A stretch of 64,000 nt of DNA from Halomonas sp. 54_146 (GCF_001507855.1 NZ_LGEN01000010.1:1-64000); one strand, 5' to 3'; shown: positions 50,991 through 61,816, numbered from the stretch's first letter. Numbers and translations are program-made. Notes: generated by a model from the letters alone, not told the origin.

Positions 50991-52427
50991 CTATTCATCG
51001 CTTTCTTGAAGCTCTGCATTGGCAATCAACCAGCGCTGCCACTGCTCAGGCTCGATACAGGGAGCCGTATACGCTAAAGGCGCTACGCGCCAAGGCTGGT
51101 GACGCTCTAGGCCATAGGGCAGCGTTTCTAGATGTTTCAACCAGTGGGCGACATAGAGCCCTTTAGGATCATAATGCCCCGCTTGCTTGAGCACATTGAA
51201 GTAACGGTCTTGACGCGGGTCGCGCCCTACCCCCGCAATATAGCGCCAGTTACCCCAGTTGCTGGCAACATCATAATCCACCAGGCAGTGCTCAAACCAT
51301 AACGCGCCCAAGCGCCAATCCACCTGCAAATCCTTCACTAGAAAACTCGCCACATTTTGCCTGGCACGGTTAGATATCCAGCCTGTTTGGCGCAGTTCTA
51401 ACATCGCTGCATCCACAAACGGCAGCCCGGTCGCAGCGTTACGCCAAGCATCAAAGGCAGCGTTGGGCTTAAATGTTTGCCGGGCTCCAAACATGCTTGC
51501 TTTTTCGAGCTCGGCTACACGTATGAAATACTCCCGCCACAGCAGCTCAAAAATAATCCAATAACTCGATTCACTGCTGCCGTTTTCCGCCTCCCACGCT
51601 TTAACTGCGTCATTCACCTGGCGAGCTGACAAACACCCCCTGGCCAGCCAGGGCGAAACCCTGGTGGAAAAATTAGCCCCGAGCAGGCCATTACGCGTTT
51701 TTTTGTAGTTTTCCCCTCCTTGCTGACGCCACAAGTAATCGTTCAGGCGGGCATGGGCGGCGGACTCACCACCCTCAAACGCGTAACCTTGCCGGGGGTC
51801 GGGCTGCCAGCTAGCGCTTTGCTCGCACACGGCTTTTAGGGGGGGAAACCCACGCGGCGCTTCAGGCCAGGGGGGCAGCGTGAATGGCGCGCTGCGACTG
51901 CTGGGTATAACGCACGCGTGCTCTACGCTGCGCCTAAAGGCAGAGAAACTGTTAGGCAGTTCATCCGGCGCAAAGGGGAGCGTCTCACGGCTAAAAAGCC
52001 GCCCACTCTCCATGCAGCGCAGTTGGGTTTGGTTGGGAAGTTGGGGTTGGTTAGCAAGCCCACGTGCCACTGCTTGAATGTGCTCTTTCTCTTCAACGCC
52101 TGCATGGTCGGCAACGCGTACTTCCCGCGCCTGAAGCGATGCTGCCAGCTCTACCACCACCTCACTGGGATTGCCGATACGTACCAGCAGGTCACTGCCG
52201 CGCTGGAGAAGTTCGCCACGCAACTCCATTAAGCTCTGCCACAGAAAGCGTAAGCGCGCAGGGCCTATTCGGGGTGTTGTTTCGCCTTCTATGAAAGGCG
52301 TAAACCACTGTTTATCCAACACATATAGGCACAGCAAGGAAGCAGGCGGGGAGTTAAAGTGCAACAGAGGGTTGTCAGCGACGCGCAAGTCGTCTTGCAG
52401 CCAGACAATGTCAATCGTGCTGTTCAT
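50991..52427 (-). CDS. DASH-family cryptochrome / photolyase
   Basis: About 478 residues from ATG 52427, chosen because AGGAGG stands 7 bp upstream although the frame is open to 52580. The N-terminal DNA_photolyase domain begins IDIVWLQDDLRVADNP. The FAD domain has GENYKKTRNGLLG, WIIFELLWREYF and SNWGNWRYIAGVGRDPRQDRYFN, typical of cry-DASH. Such proteins repair cyclobutane dimers in single-stranded DNA and bind FAD plus a folate or other antenna. It follows the DUF2256 gene by 34 bp and is likely co-transcribed with it. Confidence 0.88.
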   Translation of the reverse strand: MNSTIDIVWLQDDLRVADNPLLHFNSPPASLLCLYVLDKQWFTPFIEGETTPRIGPARLRFLWQSLMELRGELLQRGSDLLVRIGNPSEVVVELAASLQAREVRVADHAGVEEKEHIQAVARGLANQPQLPNQTQLRCMESGRLFSRETLPFAPDELPNSFSAFRRSVEHACVIPSSRSAPFTLPPWPEAPRGFPPLKAVCEQSASWQPDPRQGYAFEGGESAAHARLNDYLWRQQGGENYKKTRNGLLGANFSTRVSPWLARGCLSARQVNDAVKAWEAENGSSESSYWIIFELLWREYFIRVAELEKASMFGARQTFKPNAAFDAWRNAATGLPFVDAAMLELRQTGWISNRARQNVASFLVKDLQVDWRLGALWFEHCLVDYDVASNWGNWRYIAGVGRDPRQDRYFNVLKQAGHYDPKGLYVAHWLKHLETLPYGLERHQPWRVAPLAYTAPCIEPEQWQRWLIANAELQESDE

Positions 52428-52461
52428 GCTCGTGCCTCCTAGGGGTGCTTTACTGCTCGGT

Positions 52462-52614
52462 TTATAACCAGAGCGTTGGCTGCTTAGCGCTACGTCGGCA
52501 GCGCTCGCTGCAGTAGCGCACCTCATCCCAGCAACGCGCCCATTTTTTACGCCACGCAAAGGGGCGCTGGCATTGAACACACGTTTTTTGCGGTAGGTGT
52601 TGTTTACGTTTCAT
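52462..52614 (-). CDS. DUF2256 zinc-ribbon protein, partner of the cryptochrome
   Basis: A 50-residue gene: MKRKQHLPQKTCVQC, then RPFAWRKKWARCWDEVRYCSERC. Four cysteines form a zinc ribbon (CVQC and CSERC, plus one in ARCW); the WRKKW...W...YCS pattern is DUF2256. Genes of this family are often found next to photolyase/cryptochrome genes, as here (34 bp upstream of cry-DASH). Function unknown. A TGTA-type direct repeat lies about 60-80 bp upstream of its start. Confidence 0.88.
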   Translation of the reverse strand: MKRKQHLPQKTCVQCQRPFAWRKKWARCWDEVRYCSERCRRSAKQPTLWL

Positions 52615-52670
52615 GTTCACGTTTGTCGGAATTCTTGCGTGATGCGCATTAAAACATGAACAAAAGAACT

Positions 52671-52692
52671 TATACAGTATAATTATTGTACA
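52671..52692 (-). promoter_or_regulatory. TGTACA-N10-TGTATA direct repeat upstream of the DUF2256-cry-DASH operon
   Basis: On the coding strand TGTACA (52692-52687) and TGTATA (52676-52671) are separated by 10 bp. The half-sites match those of class II LitR (PplR1) targets as I recall them, T(G/A)TACA and TGTA(C/T)A, but the recalled spacing is 12. An 11-mer, ATGTACAATAA, is shared with the RND upstream region (13262-13272). Confidence 0.4.
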
Positions 52693-52763
52693 TGTATTTT
52701 TTTATACCGACGGAGGAAAATCTTATCAAGCCATTTTATAAACCCTGATCAACGGACGTAAAA

Positions 52764-52785
52764 AAGCCACCTGGGCAGGTGGCTT
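52764..52785 (-). terminator. Terminator of the Mrp operon
   Basis: AAGCCACCT-GCCC-AGGTGGCTT on the coding strand followed by TTTTACG (six T in all). It lies 48 bp after the last mrp gene. Confidence 0.85.
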
Positions 52786-52832
52786 AATAAAAAGTGAAAT
52801 GCACGGCTACATGTTTAGCTTTTCATTCACCG

Positions 52833-53237
52833 CTAATCAGGGTCAGTGTCTCGGGGCTGGCGCTTGGCGTTTTCCTGTGTTTCCAACCCGCTTTTTAATT
52901 CGTGCGTTAAAGGGTCGTAGTTAGGGCGCAATTCGTCTTTTACGGTGCCGCTCCACAGCTTAGAGCCGACAAAATAACCAGCCCGCCCAATAACATGGGC
53001 CGCCACGGGGGCGGTCATCAGGATAAACACGATGATGGCAAACGAGCGGGCGACAACCCCCGCTTCTGCAAAGTGCATGGCAGCCGCCAACATAATTAAT
53101 ATGACGCCCAACGCCGCCGCTTTGGTGGTGGCATGCATACGCGTTAGCAAGTCGGGTAAACGCAGCAGGCCTAAGGAGGCAAGCAGCATAAATAGCGCGC
53201 CGCCAATAATTAACGCGCCCTTTACAAAATCAATCAT
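52833..53237 (-). CDS. mrpG: Mrp antiporter subunit G
   Basis: About 134 residues from ATG 53237 (GGAGG 8 bp upstream; the frame is open to 53276). Three helices with LGLLRLPDLLTRMHATTKAAALG, the PhaG/MnhG signature. Last gene of the operon; it overlaps the end of mrpF by 8 bp. Part of the multi-subunit Na+/H+ antiporter. Confidence 0.9.
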   Translation of the reverse strand: MIDFVKGALIIGGALFMLLASLGLLRLPDLLTRMHATTKAAALGVILIMLAAAMHFAEAGVVARSFAIIVFILMTAPVAAHVIGRAGYFVGSKLWSGTVKDELRPNYDPLTHELKSGLETQENAKRQPRDTDPD

Positions 53238-53499
53238 CCCGCGGGCCTCCTCTTTCCAAAAATCGCGCAAAGGCAATCGCTGCTAAGAAACCCATCAAGG
53301 CAATCACAATAGCGGCATCCAGGAAGCTAGCAACATCAGACTTGATGGCATAGACCCCGACCAACCCTACTACGGTGGTAGAAAAAAGCTCTAATGCCAC
53401 TACCCTGTCGGGCAGGCTGGGGCCGCGCACCACACGCACAAACGTGAGCAGCAGCGCTACGCTCATAATGATCTGGCTGATTTGTATAACGGTATCCAT
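53230..53499 (-). CDS. mrpF: Mrp antiporter subunit F
   Basis: An 89-residue, three-helix protein with RVVRGPSLPDRVVALELFST, the MnhF/PhaF motif. It overlaps mrpE by one base and mrpG by 8 bp. Confidence 0.9.
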   Translation of the reverse strand: MDTVIQISQIIMSVALLLTFVRVVRGPSLPDRVVALELFSTTVVGLVGVYAIKSDVASFLDAAIVIALMGFLAAIAFARFLERGGPRDD

Positions 53500-53972
53500 T
53501 AGCGAAACAGCTCCAAGGCCCGGTGCTCCATCTCTTTTAAATTACGCCGCAACTCTTCTTCATCGTCTAAGAACATGGCATGGATATAGAGCACTTTCCG
53601 ATCATCAGACACATCTAGACTAAGCGTGCCGGGCGTTAACGAAATCAGGTTAGCCACCATGGTGATTTCCATTTCCGTGCGCGCTGAAAGTGGCATCGCA
53701 ATGACCCCCGGCTTCATGTGCCAGGGAGGCGTTATGATATCGAAGGCGACGCGTAAGTTGGCTTGAATCAGCTCTTTCATAAAAAAAACAAGAAACCCTA
53801 AAAAGCGCGGCACGCGAGCCGGGTAGCCTTTTAACGAATCGAGCTGCGGTTCAATCAATACCAGGGTGATATAGCCAAAGATCATACCTACCAAAAGGTT
53901 TAAGCCGGTGAAGTCGCCGCTTAATAACACCCATGCTAGGCCTAACAGTAAGTTCCAAATGGCTCCCGTCAT
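53499..53972 (-). CDS. mrpE: Mrp antiporter subunit E
   Basis: A 157-residue protein with two or three N-terminal helices and a cytoplasmic domain ending in [40 protein letters not shown] is the conserved MnhE segment. It overlaps mrpD by 4 bp. Confidence 0.9.
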   Translation of the reverse strand: MTGAIWNLLLGLAWVLLSGDFTGLNLLVGMIFGYITLVLIEPQLDSLKGYPARVPRFLGFLVFFMKELIQANLRVAFDIITPPWHMKPGVIAMPLSARTEMEITMVANLISLTPGTLSLDVSDDRKVLYIHAMFLDDEEELRRNLKEMEHRALELFR

Positions 53973-55567
53973 GGTGCCTCCTCCCCAGCATCCGCTTCAT
54001 CGACCCCTACGGCTGATGAATTCAACAACGCGTCCTCTACACTGGCGGAAGCGCCCAGAACGGCTTCGATGTAACCAGAAGAATCAAGCAGCTGCTCACC
54101 AATGCCGGTCATTACCCACATAATGGGCTCAGCAAAGACCCCGATCAGCAGCGTTGACATCGCCAGCACTATCACCGGCAAATACATCATCCAAAGGCTT
54201 GGCTTTAACAACCGGCCATCATCACCGGTTGGGGTAGCGGTTTCAGGTACGTGATTATCTTCCGGTAGCGATTTCCAGAATACCTCATTCCAAATTTTCA
54301 CCATGGAATAGAGCGTCATCAGCCCTACCGCCAGGGCCACGCCGGTGACCACATAAGCTTCAGCCTCCAGGCCCGCTCGCACAATCACATATTTAGCAAA
54401 AAAGCCCGACAGCGGTGGTATACCCGCTAGAGAGAACGCTGAAAGAAAAAACGCGACAGAAAGCCAGGGCCGTTCACGGTACAACCCGCCCATCTTTTTA
54501 AGCTGGTAAGTGCCCTGCAAACGATGGGTGATACCGCTGATCAAGAAGAGATTGGTCTTCACCACCATATTATGCACGATGGCGAACACACCGCCGGCGA
54601 TTGCCAGCGGGGTATACAGCGCCAAACCTAAAATCATATAGCCAATCTGGCTGACGATATGAAACGACAGTATCCGCCTAAACTCATATTGGGCCGCTGC
54701 GCCAAGCACGCCGGTTACCATGGTAAAGGCAGCGCCCCAGAGCATAATGTCCTGAAGATAGCCCATGGTTTGATCGAACATCAGCGTGAAGACACGGAAC
54801 ATGGCATAAACACCCACCTTGGTCAGCAGCCCGGCAAATAAAGCGGAAACTGCAACCGGCGGGGTGTGATAAGACGCTGGCAACCAGAAAAACAGCGGAA
54901 AGGCTGCCGCTTTGATACCAAAGGCCACCATAAACATGACCGCCAGCACTTCGACCATACCGGAGTGTTCCGCCGCATCCATGCGCAGCGCAATATCGGC
55001 CATGTTAAGCGTACCCACCATGCCGTAGAGCAGCCCCACCGCCGTTAAAAAGATGACGGATGCCAGTAGATTCAAGGTAACGTATTTAATTGCCCCTTCC
55101 ATCTGTGCCCGTTCGCCGCCCAGAATCAGCAGCGAAAACGATGCCACCAACATCACTTCAAACCACACATACAGGTTGAAGATATCACCGGTGAGGAAGG
55201 CACCGATAACACCGGCCAACAGCAAATGCATCAGCGGGTAGTAGCCAAATTTTTCATGGCCACGCCCGGTGGTTGCCAGCGAGTAGATACCCATGGCTAG
55301 GCCGATAATGGCGGTCATCAGCACCATCACCGCACTCAGCAGGTCAGCAATTAAGGTGATGCCAAACGGCGCGGGCCAGCTGCCCATCTGCATGGTGACG
55401 TAGCCATCCGAGAGGGTCGATACAAACAACCACAGGCTAACCACCAGTAGCGCGGCATTGCCTGCCACCGCCACAAAACGCTGCATGGGGCGCGAGCGCC
55501 AGAACAACAAAGAGATCGCCCCTGAAAGCAGGGGCAAGAGGACGGGAAGAGCGACTTCAGGCCTCAC
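53969..55567 (-). CDS. mrpD: Mrp antiporter subunit D
   Basis: A 532-residue, roughly 14-helix protein related to NuoN/NuoL with the proton-channel helices around [27 protein letters not shown] and Lys in [15 protein letters not shown]. It forms the antiporter core with MrpA. It overlaps mrpC and mrpE by 4 bp each. Confidence 0.93.
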   Translation of the reverse strand: MRPEVALPVLLPLLSGAISLLFWRSRPMQRFVAVAGNAALLVVSLWLFVSTLSDGYVTMQMGSWPAPFGITLIADLLSAVMVLMTAIIGLAMGIYSLATTGRGHEKFGYYPLMHLLLAGVIGAFLTGDIFNLYVWFEVMLVASFSLLILGGERAQMEGAIKYVTLNLLASVIFLTAVGLLYGMVGTLNMADIALRMDAAEHSGMVEVLAVMFMVAFGIKAAAFPLFFWLPASYHTPPVAVSALFAGLLTKVGVYAMFRVFTLMFDQTMGYLQDIMLWGAAFTMVTGVLGAAAQYEFRRILSFHIVSQIGYMILGLALYTPLAIAGGVFAIVHNMVVKTNLFLISGITHRLQGTYQLKKMGGLYRERPWLSVAFFLSAFSLAGIPPLSGFFAKYVIVRAGLEAEAYVVTGVALAVGLMTLYSMVKIWNEVFWKSLPEDNHVPETATPTGDDGRLLKPSLWMMYLPVIVLAMSTLLIGVFAEPIMWVMTGIGEQLLDSSGYIEAVLGASASVEDALLNSSAVGVDEADAGEEAP

Positions 55568-55911
55568 GTATCGGTATCCTTCATCTTGTCGAGATCATCC
55601 GCCTTGACGACTTCATAGGCACGTCGAATCAGCACTACCGCAAACGCCAGCACGCCGAAAGCGATCACAATCGCCGTCAGCACAACCGCCTGCGGCAAAG
55701 GGTCAGCGACACCACTAGGCGGCTGCATCATCCCTTCTGGAATCAGCGGCGGCGCTCCGCGGGTCATGCCTGCGGTGGTAAAAATCAGCAAATTGGCGGC
55801 GTTAGAAAGCAGCATTAAGCCAATCACCAGCTTGACGATGGAACGGCGCAGCATCATAAAAATAGCCGTTGCGTACATTAAGCCAATCGCTACTGCCATT
55901 AATGGTTCCAT
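55564..55911 (-). CDS. mrpC: Mrp antiporter subunit C
   Basis: A 115-residue, NuoK-like protein with three helices and [30 protein letters not shown] lies 6 bp before the ATG. It lies 18 bp after mrpB. Confidence 0.92.
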   Translation of the reverse strand: MEPLMAVAIGLMYATAIFMMLRRSIVKLVIGLMLLSNAANLLIFTTAGMTRGAPPLIPEGMMQPPSGVADPLPQAVVLTAIVIAFGVLAFAVVLIRRAYEVVKADDLDKMKDTDT

Positions 55912-55929
55912 ACTGCGCCTCCTGTTAAC

Positions 55930-56361
55930 TCAAGGTTCATCCTTGTCGACCTCCATAAGCGACATCACCATGCCGGTAACAGAGCCCAGCACCGCAAAAT
56001 AGACACCGACATCAAAAATCAGCGGCGTTGAGGCTTTAAAGTCGATGACGGGAATGGTCCACCACTGGGCGGTCAGAAATGGCTGTCCCATAAACCAAGC
56101 GGGCACGACCGAGACCATCCCCAGCAATAGCCCAACGCCGATCAAGTCACGGGGGTCGACCATACGCAGCACTTGCTTGGTGGCGCTCACGCCAAAGGCG
56201 AACAAATAGAGCGTAAAGGCACCGGCGGCTACTAAGCCGGCAATAAAGCCACCCCCCGGCTCGTCGTGCCCTCGAAGCAGCAAGAAAACGGAAAACAGCA
56301 GCTGTAGCGGCATTAAAAAGCGCGCTGCCGTATTGAGAATAATTGTGCCTGACTTAACCAT
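55930..56361 (-). CDS. mrpB: Mrp antiporter subunit B
   Basis: A 143-residue protein with four helices and the MnhB signature [20 protein letters not shown]. It overlaps the mrpA end by 8 bp. The split of MrpA and MrpB marks this as a seven-gene (group 1) system. Confidence 0.93.
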   Translation of the reverse strand: MVKSGTIILNTAARFLMPLQLLFSVFLLLRGHDEPGGGFIAGLVAAGAFTLYLFAFGVSATKQVLRMVDPRDLIGVGLLLGMVSVVPAWFMGQPFLTAQWWTIPVIDFKASTPLIFDVGVYFAVLGSVTGMVMSLMEVDKDEP

Positions 56362-58720
56362 CGTAAGGCCCCTTGGCAGTTACTTTACTGCTTTCGCTAG
56401 TTTTGCCATCAATAGTTTTGCTATCACTGCCTTCACCATGGCGTAGCTTCAACATGGCGATCACGCCAATGGCGGCGAGTGCCAGCACGAACATCTCACC
56501 CAAGGTATCCAGAGCGCGGTAGTCGACCAGAATGACATTGACGATATTGCGGCCATAAGCCAGCGGCGCGCTGTTCTCAATCATATAGGTCGAAATGGGT
56601 TCAAACTGCTGGATACTCCACGCCGTCATAATCAGCAGGCAGATCAAAATCCCCATCATGGCCGCCACCACGCCATCGCGAATACGTTCCAGGCTGGTGG
56701 AAAGGTTGGAGAAACGCGGCAGGCGAAACAGCACCAGCACCAGCAAAATGACCGTTAAGGTTTCTACCAGCAGCTGGGTAATTGCCAAATCCGGCGCACT
56801 AAACAGAATAAAAATTAGTGCGATAGAAAAGCCCATTACCCCGACAGACACCACTGCTCCAAGCCGAGATCGAGAAATAGTCGCGAACAGCGCCCCCATC
56901 ACCATGGTGCCTACCACTACCGCCTCGTGAAAGCGGACATCCAGGTCAAAGGCGAATTGCGGTGAGTGGCGCAGCAGAATTGAATTACCGATAAGCGCAA
57001 TGAGCGTCATCAACATCACCAGGATGTAGTTACGCATATAGCCGTTTTGCAATAGCCGTGTTTGCCACTCCGAAAAATGCACGATGCCGTTCATCGTGCT
57101 TTCATAGCCCGCCTCGGGGCCATGGCGCATTATCGGTGCCAATATAGAGAGTTTGGCACGCACGCTATCCCAATGTTTGAAGAGCAAAAAGCCTAAACCA
57201 AGGCTAATAATCGACATGATTAACGCGACATTGATGCCATACCAAAGCGACAGTGCAACCTCCATGGGTTGACCAGACACAGAGCTAGCCGCTGCGGTGA
57301 GTAGCGCATCGGCACCGAGCATCGCCGGCAGCAGGCCCAACAGCAGCGAACCTAACGCTAACAGTGCAGGCCCCATCAACATACTAAACGGCGCTTCGTG
57401 TGGTTCACGTGGCGTGTGGTGGCGTTTTCCGTAAAACGGGCGTAACGCAATAATAAAGGCGACTGCGATCGTCAAAATAGAGGCGACAAAGGCAAACAAA
57501 ACGAGCAGCGCACGGAAGCTGTCGGCACCTAGCACTGATTCAAGCATGAGCTCCTTGCCGATAAAGCCAAATAGCGGCGGCACCCCGGCAAGCGAGAGCG
57601 CGGCCACTAACGCGATGGTGGCGGTCACCGGCATCAACGGCCGCAAGCCGCCCATGTGAGTCACATCTTTGGTGCCGGTTTCATGATCAAGAATACCAGC
57701 AACCATAAATAGCGCCCCTTTATATAAAGAGTGCGCCAGCAAGAACGTCACAAAGGCGGTCATTGCGTATTCAGTGCCAATACCTAACAGCATCGTCAGC
57801 GTGCCCAGCGCCATAATCGTCGAGTAGGCGAGCAGCTTTTTGATATTAGTGTGGTGAATAGCCAAGAAAGCGCCGGTTAGCATAGTGGTGGCACCCACCA
57901 CGGAAAGAATTCCGACCCACATCGCCGTGCCGCCCAGCTCTGGGTGTAAACGAGCCAGTAGGTAAATACCCGCTTTCACCATGGTGGCAGAGTGCAGGTA
58001 GGCAGAAACGGGCGTAGGTGCCGCCATGGCATTCGGTAGCCAGAAGTGAAACGGAAACTGAGCCGATTTAGTAAACGCCCCAAGCAGCAAACAGATCAGC
58101 ATAGGCGTGTAGAGCGCATGTTCACGCAGGTCGGCGTCTTGACTGAGAATCTCCGCCAGCGACCAGCTACCGCTGGCAATGCCCAGCAATACCAAACCGG
58201 CCATTAATGCTAAGCCGCCGGCGACAGTAACAAATAGCCCCTGCCGCGCTGATTTGCGAGCTTCAATATCGGCATGGTTAAAACCAATCAACAGATAGGA
58301 CGTAATACTGGTCAATTCCCAAAAAATGAACAGCGTAAACAGCCCATCGGCCAGCACCAGCCCAAGCATCGAGACCATAAAGGCAACTAAGGCGAGATGA
58401 AACCGAGCAAGATCAGGATGGCCTTTCAAATAACCACCGGCATATACCAGGACACAGGTACCTATGACGGTAATTAATAGGCCGAAGAGCAGCGACAAAC
58501 CATCCAGAAAAAATGTCAGGCTAATACCCAGTGAGGGCACCCACTGCCACTCCAACAAAAGGCTACCGCTTTCGATAACGTCTGGTGCTTGTAGAGCCAA
58601 CCACGCTGCCAATCCTGCAGGAAACAGTGCCAACACAAGACTGGTACGATGACCAAACCAGCGGTGCAGAAGCGGCGACGACGCAGCCAGCAAAAAACCC
58701 ATTAACACGGCAAGTTGCAT
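56354..58720 (-). CDS. mrpA: Mrp antiporter subunit A
   Basis: A 788-residue membrane protein related to NuoL, about 20 helices. The proton antiporter core is visible ([15 protein letters not shown] with Glu, [17 protein letters not shown] with Lys, [15 protein letters not shown]), followed by MrpA-specific C-terminal helices. Mrp exchanges Na+ for H+ and supports growth in salt and alkali. First gene of mrpABCDEFG. AGGAG precedes the ATG. Confidence 0.95.
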   Translation of the reverse strand: MQLAVLMGFLLAASSPLLHRWFGHRTSLVLALFPAGLAAWLALQAPDVIESGSLLLEWQWVPSLGISLTFFLDGLSLLFGLLITVIGTCVLVYAGGYLKGHPDLARFHLALVAFMVSMLGLVLADGLFTLFIFWELTSITSYLLIGFNHADIEARKSARQGLFVTVAGGLALMAGLVLLGIASGSWSLAEILSQDADLREHALYTPMLICLLLGAFTKSAQFPFHFWLPNAMAAPTPVSAYLHSATMVKAGIYLLARLHPELGGTAMWVGILSVVGATTMLTGAFLAIHHTNIKKLLAYSTIMALGTLTMLLGIGTEYAMTAFVTFLLAHSLYKGALFMVAGILDHETGTKDVTHMGGLRPLMPVTATIALVAALSLAGVPPLFGFIGKELMLESVLGADSFRALLVLFAFVASILTIAVAFIIALRPFYGKRHHTPREPHEAPFSMLMGPALLALGSLLLGLLPAMLGADALLTAAASSVSGQPMEVALSLWYGINVALIMSIISLGLGFLLFKHWDSVRAKLSILAPIMRHGPEAGYESTMNGIVHFSEWQTRLLQNGYMRNYILVMLMTLIALIGNSILLRHSPQFAFDLDVRFHEAVVVGTMVMGALFATISRSRLGAVVSVGVMGFSIALIFILFSAPDLAITQLLVETLTVILLVLVLFRLPRFSNLSTSLERIRDGVVAAMMGILICLLIMTAWSIQQFEPISTYMIENSAPLAYGRNIVNVILVDYRALDTLGEMFVLALAAIGVIAMLKLRHGEGSDSKTIDGKTSESSKVTAKGPYDG

Positions 58721-58907
58721 CTAGCGAAATCTCCTGAATAACGTAAGGCTAACCTTTGAGGCAGAGGCTTTGACTTTGAGACAGAGACAAAAGCCGTAGG
58801 TATCATACCTTAATCACTGGCATGCCAGCATGTAAGTAATGTGATTCTAAAGTTGTATACCCTACAACAGTCAGTTTTGGCTGACCAGTCAAACCCTTAA
58901 ACGCAAA

Positions 58908-58940
58908 CAGCCGCAGGCGTGTTAATTCGCGCTGCGGCTG
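58908..58940 (-). terminator. Terminator after hemH
   Basis: CAGCCGCAG and CTGCGGCTG form a 9-bp stem with a long loop; on the coding strand TTTGCGTTT follows. The 270 bp between hemH and mrpA also contain TTGTATACCCTACAA (about 58853-58867), an inverted repeat, and a 20-bp direct repeat near CTTTGAGRCAGAG (58754-58795). Confidence 0.55.
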
Positions 58941-58993
58941 TCGTTAACGGTCGTTAGCTGGCATTTAGAGCAGATATTACGGCAAATAGCGTG

Positions 58994-60073
58994 TTAAGGA
59001 ACCGATAGCCATCCTGCTAATTCATTGTTGATGACCGCTAGCAATGCGTCGATATGGTCATCGCGGTCATTCAGGCAGGGTATATAGCTGAACGTTTCGC
59101 CACCCGCTTCCATAAAGCTGTCGTGGATCTCTTCTTCAATCTCTTCCAGGGTTTCAACACAGTCAGAAGAGAAGGCAGGCGACATAATCGCAATATGTTT
59201 ATGCCCTTGCTTGGCGAGCTCCGCCACATGCTGAACGGTTTGCGGGCCAACCCATTTCTCGGGGCCAAACTGTGACTGGAAAGCGGTATCCACTTCTTCT
59301 TTGCTAAAACCAAGCTTCTCACGCAAAAGGCGCGTGGTTTTTTGGCACTGGCAGTGGTAAGGGTCACCTTCCATCAAGTAGCGCTCAGGAACACCATGGT
59401 AACTGGCTACCAGTTTGCTAGGCCGTGTTGGCAAACCGGCGTAGGCTTCCTGCACCGAATTAGCCAGCGCCTGAATGTAGGCTGGGTGATCGAAATAAGC
59501 GGGCACCGTGCGTATATACGGCTGCCACTTCATTTTCATCAAGGTACGAAATGCCTGGTCGTTAGCCGTCGCTGTGGTCGGTGAACCGTATTGAGGGTAA
59601 AGCGGGAAAAACACGATTCGCTCGCAGCCCTTCTCTTTCAATCGCGTCAGCACGCTTTGTGTAGAGGGGTTGCCATAACGCATACAGAAATCAACTTCGA
59701 CATCGTCACCGTAAAGTGCTTTTAGCCGCTCGGTCATTTTCTCGGTCTGGGCACGCGTAGTCGTCAGCAGCGGGCTTTCGTTTTTTTCGTTATTCCAGAT
59801 ACTCCGATACGCTTTACCTGATGAAAACGGCCGCTTAGTCAGAATAATCAGTTGCAGCAGCGGCTGCCATTTCCAACCCGCGTAATCAACAACGCGTTTG
59901 TCAGAAAGAAACTCGTTTAAGTAACGACGCATTGACCAGTAGTCGGTGGCATCCGGGGTTCCTAGGTTCGCTAGCACAACACCTACTTTGGCACGCGGCA
60001 CCGGCGGATGATCGCTGGGTGCGTGGGCCAAACGGCCCTCGCCCGGCTGATCCTTGACGACATTCTCGGTCAT
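58994..60073 (-). CDS. hemH: Ferrochelatase
   Basis: Inserts Fe2+ into protoporphyrin IX, the last heme step. 359 residues with an N-terminal extension of about 25 residues, the VVLANLGTPDA start, metal-site His in SYHGVPERY and Glu in SSDCVETLEEI. AGGAG lies 8 bp before the ATG. It is divergent from the FeS photolyase gene, and the shared 144-bp region holds a TATACT-N12-TGTATA site that could act on both. Confidence 0.94.
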   Translation of the reverse strand: MTENVVKDQPGEGRLAHAPSDHPPVPRAKVGVVLANLGTPDATDYWSMRRYLNEFLSDKRVVDYAGWKWQPLLQLIILTKRPFSSGKAYRSIWNNEKNESPLLTTTRAQTEKMTERLKALYGDDVEVDFCMRYGNPSTQSVLTRLKEKGCERIVFFPLYPQYGSPTTATANDQAFRTLMKMKWQPYIRTVPAYFDHPAYIQALANSVQEAYAGLPTRPSKLVASYHGVPERYLMEGDPYHCQCQKTTRLLREKLGFSKEEVDTAFQSQFGPEKWVGPQTVQHVAELAKQGHKHIAIMSPAFSSDCVETLEEIEEEIHDSFMEAGGETFSYIPCLNDRDDHIDALLAVINNELAGWLSVP

Positions 60074-60164
60074 TGCAGTTGCTCCTGGAAAATTACGATG
60101 TCACTCACACTTAATATTAGCTAACTAAATCCTATCACTTTTCGTCAAAGTGGCGGCATAAAGT

Positions 60165-60188
60165 TATACTATCGCCATTATTTGTATA
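60165..60188 (+). promoter_or_regulatory. TATACT-N12-TGTATA direct repeat between hemH and the FeS photolyase
   Basis: TATACT at 60165-60170 and TGTATA at 60183-60188, 12 bp apart. It fits the PplR1/class II LitR pattern I recall, T(G/A)TACA-N12-TGTA(C/T)A, with one mismatch. It lies 30 bp before the photolyase start, in the promoter region. Confidence 0.45.
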
Positions 60189-60217
60189 ACTATATTTCTA
60201 CAACCACAGGCCAACCC

Positions 60218-61816
60218 ATGTCTAAGCCTTTGCTTTTGGTACTCGGCGACCAGCTGTCACTTTCGCTGATAACGCTGCAGGAAGCGCCTGACAACGCAGT
60301 GGTTGCCCTGTGCGAGGTTGCCGAAGAAGCCCGTTATGTGCCGCATCATATACATAAAATCGGCCTCTTTTTGGCCGCCATGCGTCATTTTGCCCAGGCA
60401 CTGCGCGAAAAAGGTTTTCAAGTGCACTACAGCACCCTAGATGACGCCGATAACACCCACTCAATCATCACTGAAGCCGAACGTATTGCCCGTTTATACG
60501 GTTGCAATGAGATACGCGCTGCCCGCCCCGGTGAGTGGCGCTTGTGGCGCGCCATGCAGCAACGCGATAATCCAGCGCTTCCCTGGCGGCTCTTGGAAGA
60601 TGAGCGTTTTTTCACCACACCCGATGACTTTAGCCGGTGGGCGAACGGTCGCAAACAGCTACGTTTAGAGTACTTTTATCGCGAGCAGCGCAAGCGCACC
60701 GGGCTATTAATGGAGGGTGATGAACCTGCGGGCGGCAAGTGGAATTTTGACCACGATAATCGACAGCCTATCAAGGCGGCACTTGAGTTTCCTGACCTGC
60801 CACACCATCACCACGATACGTTAACGAAAGCAGCCCTGGCAGACGCCGAACGCCACTTTAGCGATCACATGGGGTCTGTGGATAATTTCAACCTGCCAGT
60901 CACTCGTCGACAGGCGCTGGTGGATTTACATCATTTTATAGACCATGGATTGGCTAATTTTGGCCGTTATCAGGATGCGATCAGCGATTCAGCGCCTTAT
61001 TTGTATCATTCCCGGCTTTCAGCAGCGCTTAACATCGGCTTACTCTCGCCCCACGAAGTCTGCGAAGCCGCCGAGCAGCGCTACTACAACGGCGACGTAC
61101 CGATCAACGCTGCTGAAGGGTTTATCCGCCAGGTTCTTGGCTGGCGCGAGTATGTACGCGGGCTTTATTGGACCCAGATGCCCCGCTACAAACGTGCCAA
61201 TCAGCTAGGCTTCGAGCGCGATCTGCCAGCGTTTTACTGGAATGCGGACACCGATATGCGCTGCCTGCAGCGCGCTATCCAGATGACCATCGACAACAGT
61301 TACGCTCACCATATTCAGCGGCTAATGGTCACGGGCAATTTTGCGCTACTGTGCGGGGTTAAACCCGAGGCACTATGCGACTGGTACCTAGCGGTTTACG
61401 CCGATGCCAGCGAGTGGGTAGAACTGCCCAATACGCTTGGCATGGTACTTCATGCCGACGGTGGCTTAATGGGCTCCAAGCCCTACTGCGCCTCGGGTAA
61501 ATATATCGACAAAATGTCCGATCACTGCCAGCACTGCCGCTACTCGCCCAAGCAGGTCACCGGGTCTAACGCCTGCCCTTTTAATAGCCTCTACTGGCAT
61601 TTTCTTGAAACTCATGCCGACCCCCTTAACAACAACCCGCGTATGAAGCTGATATATGGCTCGCTTAACCGTATGGCCGATGAAAAACGCCACGCTATCC
61701 GCCAGCAGGCTGAACATTTTTTAAACCAGCTGCAAACCTCGCCGGGCTACGGCAAACCCTGCCACACCGCAGGCTATGCGCAACCCACGAGCAAAGCCAA
61801 TAAGGAGTCTCGATGA
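60218..61816 (+). CDS. FeS-type bacterial cryptochrome / (6-4) photolyase
   Basis: About 532 residues from ATG 60218 (the frame opens at a TTG, 60182). An N-terminal photolyase-like domain starts LLLVLGDQL, and the FAD domain ends with the iron-sulfur cysteines: Cys349, Cys437, Cys440 and Cys453 (HCQHC and NACPFN). These lie within one residue of the four cluster cysteines of Agrobacterium PhrB (350, 438, 441, 454). Members repair (6-4) photoproducts with FAD and a lumazine antenna. It overlaps the next gene by 4 bp. Confidence 0.92.
   Translation: MSKPLLLVLGDQLSLSLITLQEAPDNAVVALCEVAEEARYVPHHIHKIGLFLAAMRHFAQALREKGFQVHYSTLDDADNTHSIITEAERIARLYGCNEIRAARPGEWRLWRAMQQRDNPALPWRLLEDERFFTTPDDFSRWANGRKQLRLEYFYREQRKRTGLLMEGDEPAGGKWNFDHDNRQPIKAALEFPDLPHHHHDTLTKAALADAERHFSDHMGSVDNFNLPVTRRQALVDLHHFIDHGLANFGRYQDAISDSAPYLYHSRLSAALNIGLLSPHEVCEAAEQRYYNGDVPINAAEGFIRQVLGWREYVRGLYWTQMPRYKRANQLGFERDLPAFYWNADTDMRCLQRAIQMTIDNSYAHHIQRLMVTGNFALLCGVKPEALCDWYLAVYADASEWVELPNTLGMVLHADGGLMGSKPYCASGKYIDKMSDHCQHCRYSPKQVTGSNACPFNSLYWHFLETHADPLNNNPRMKLIYGSLNRMADEKRHAIRQQAEHFLNQLQTSPGYGKPCHTAGYAQPTSKANKESR

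Noticed and set aside
52833-58720. Respiratory complex I (nuo) genes
   Set aside because: MrpA, MrpC and MrpD resemble NuoL, NuoK and NuoN, but the gene order with the small E, F and G subunits is that of a Mrp antiporter.
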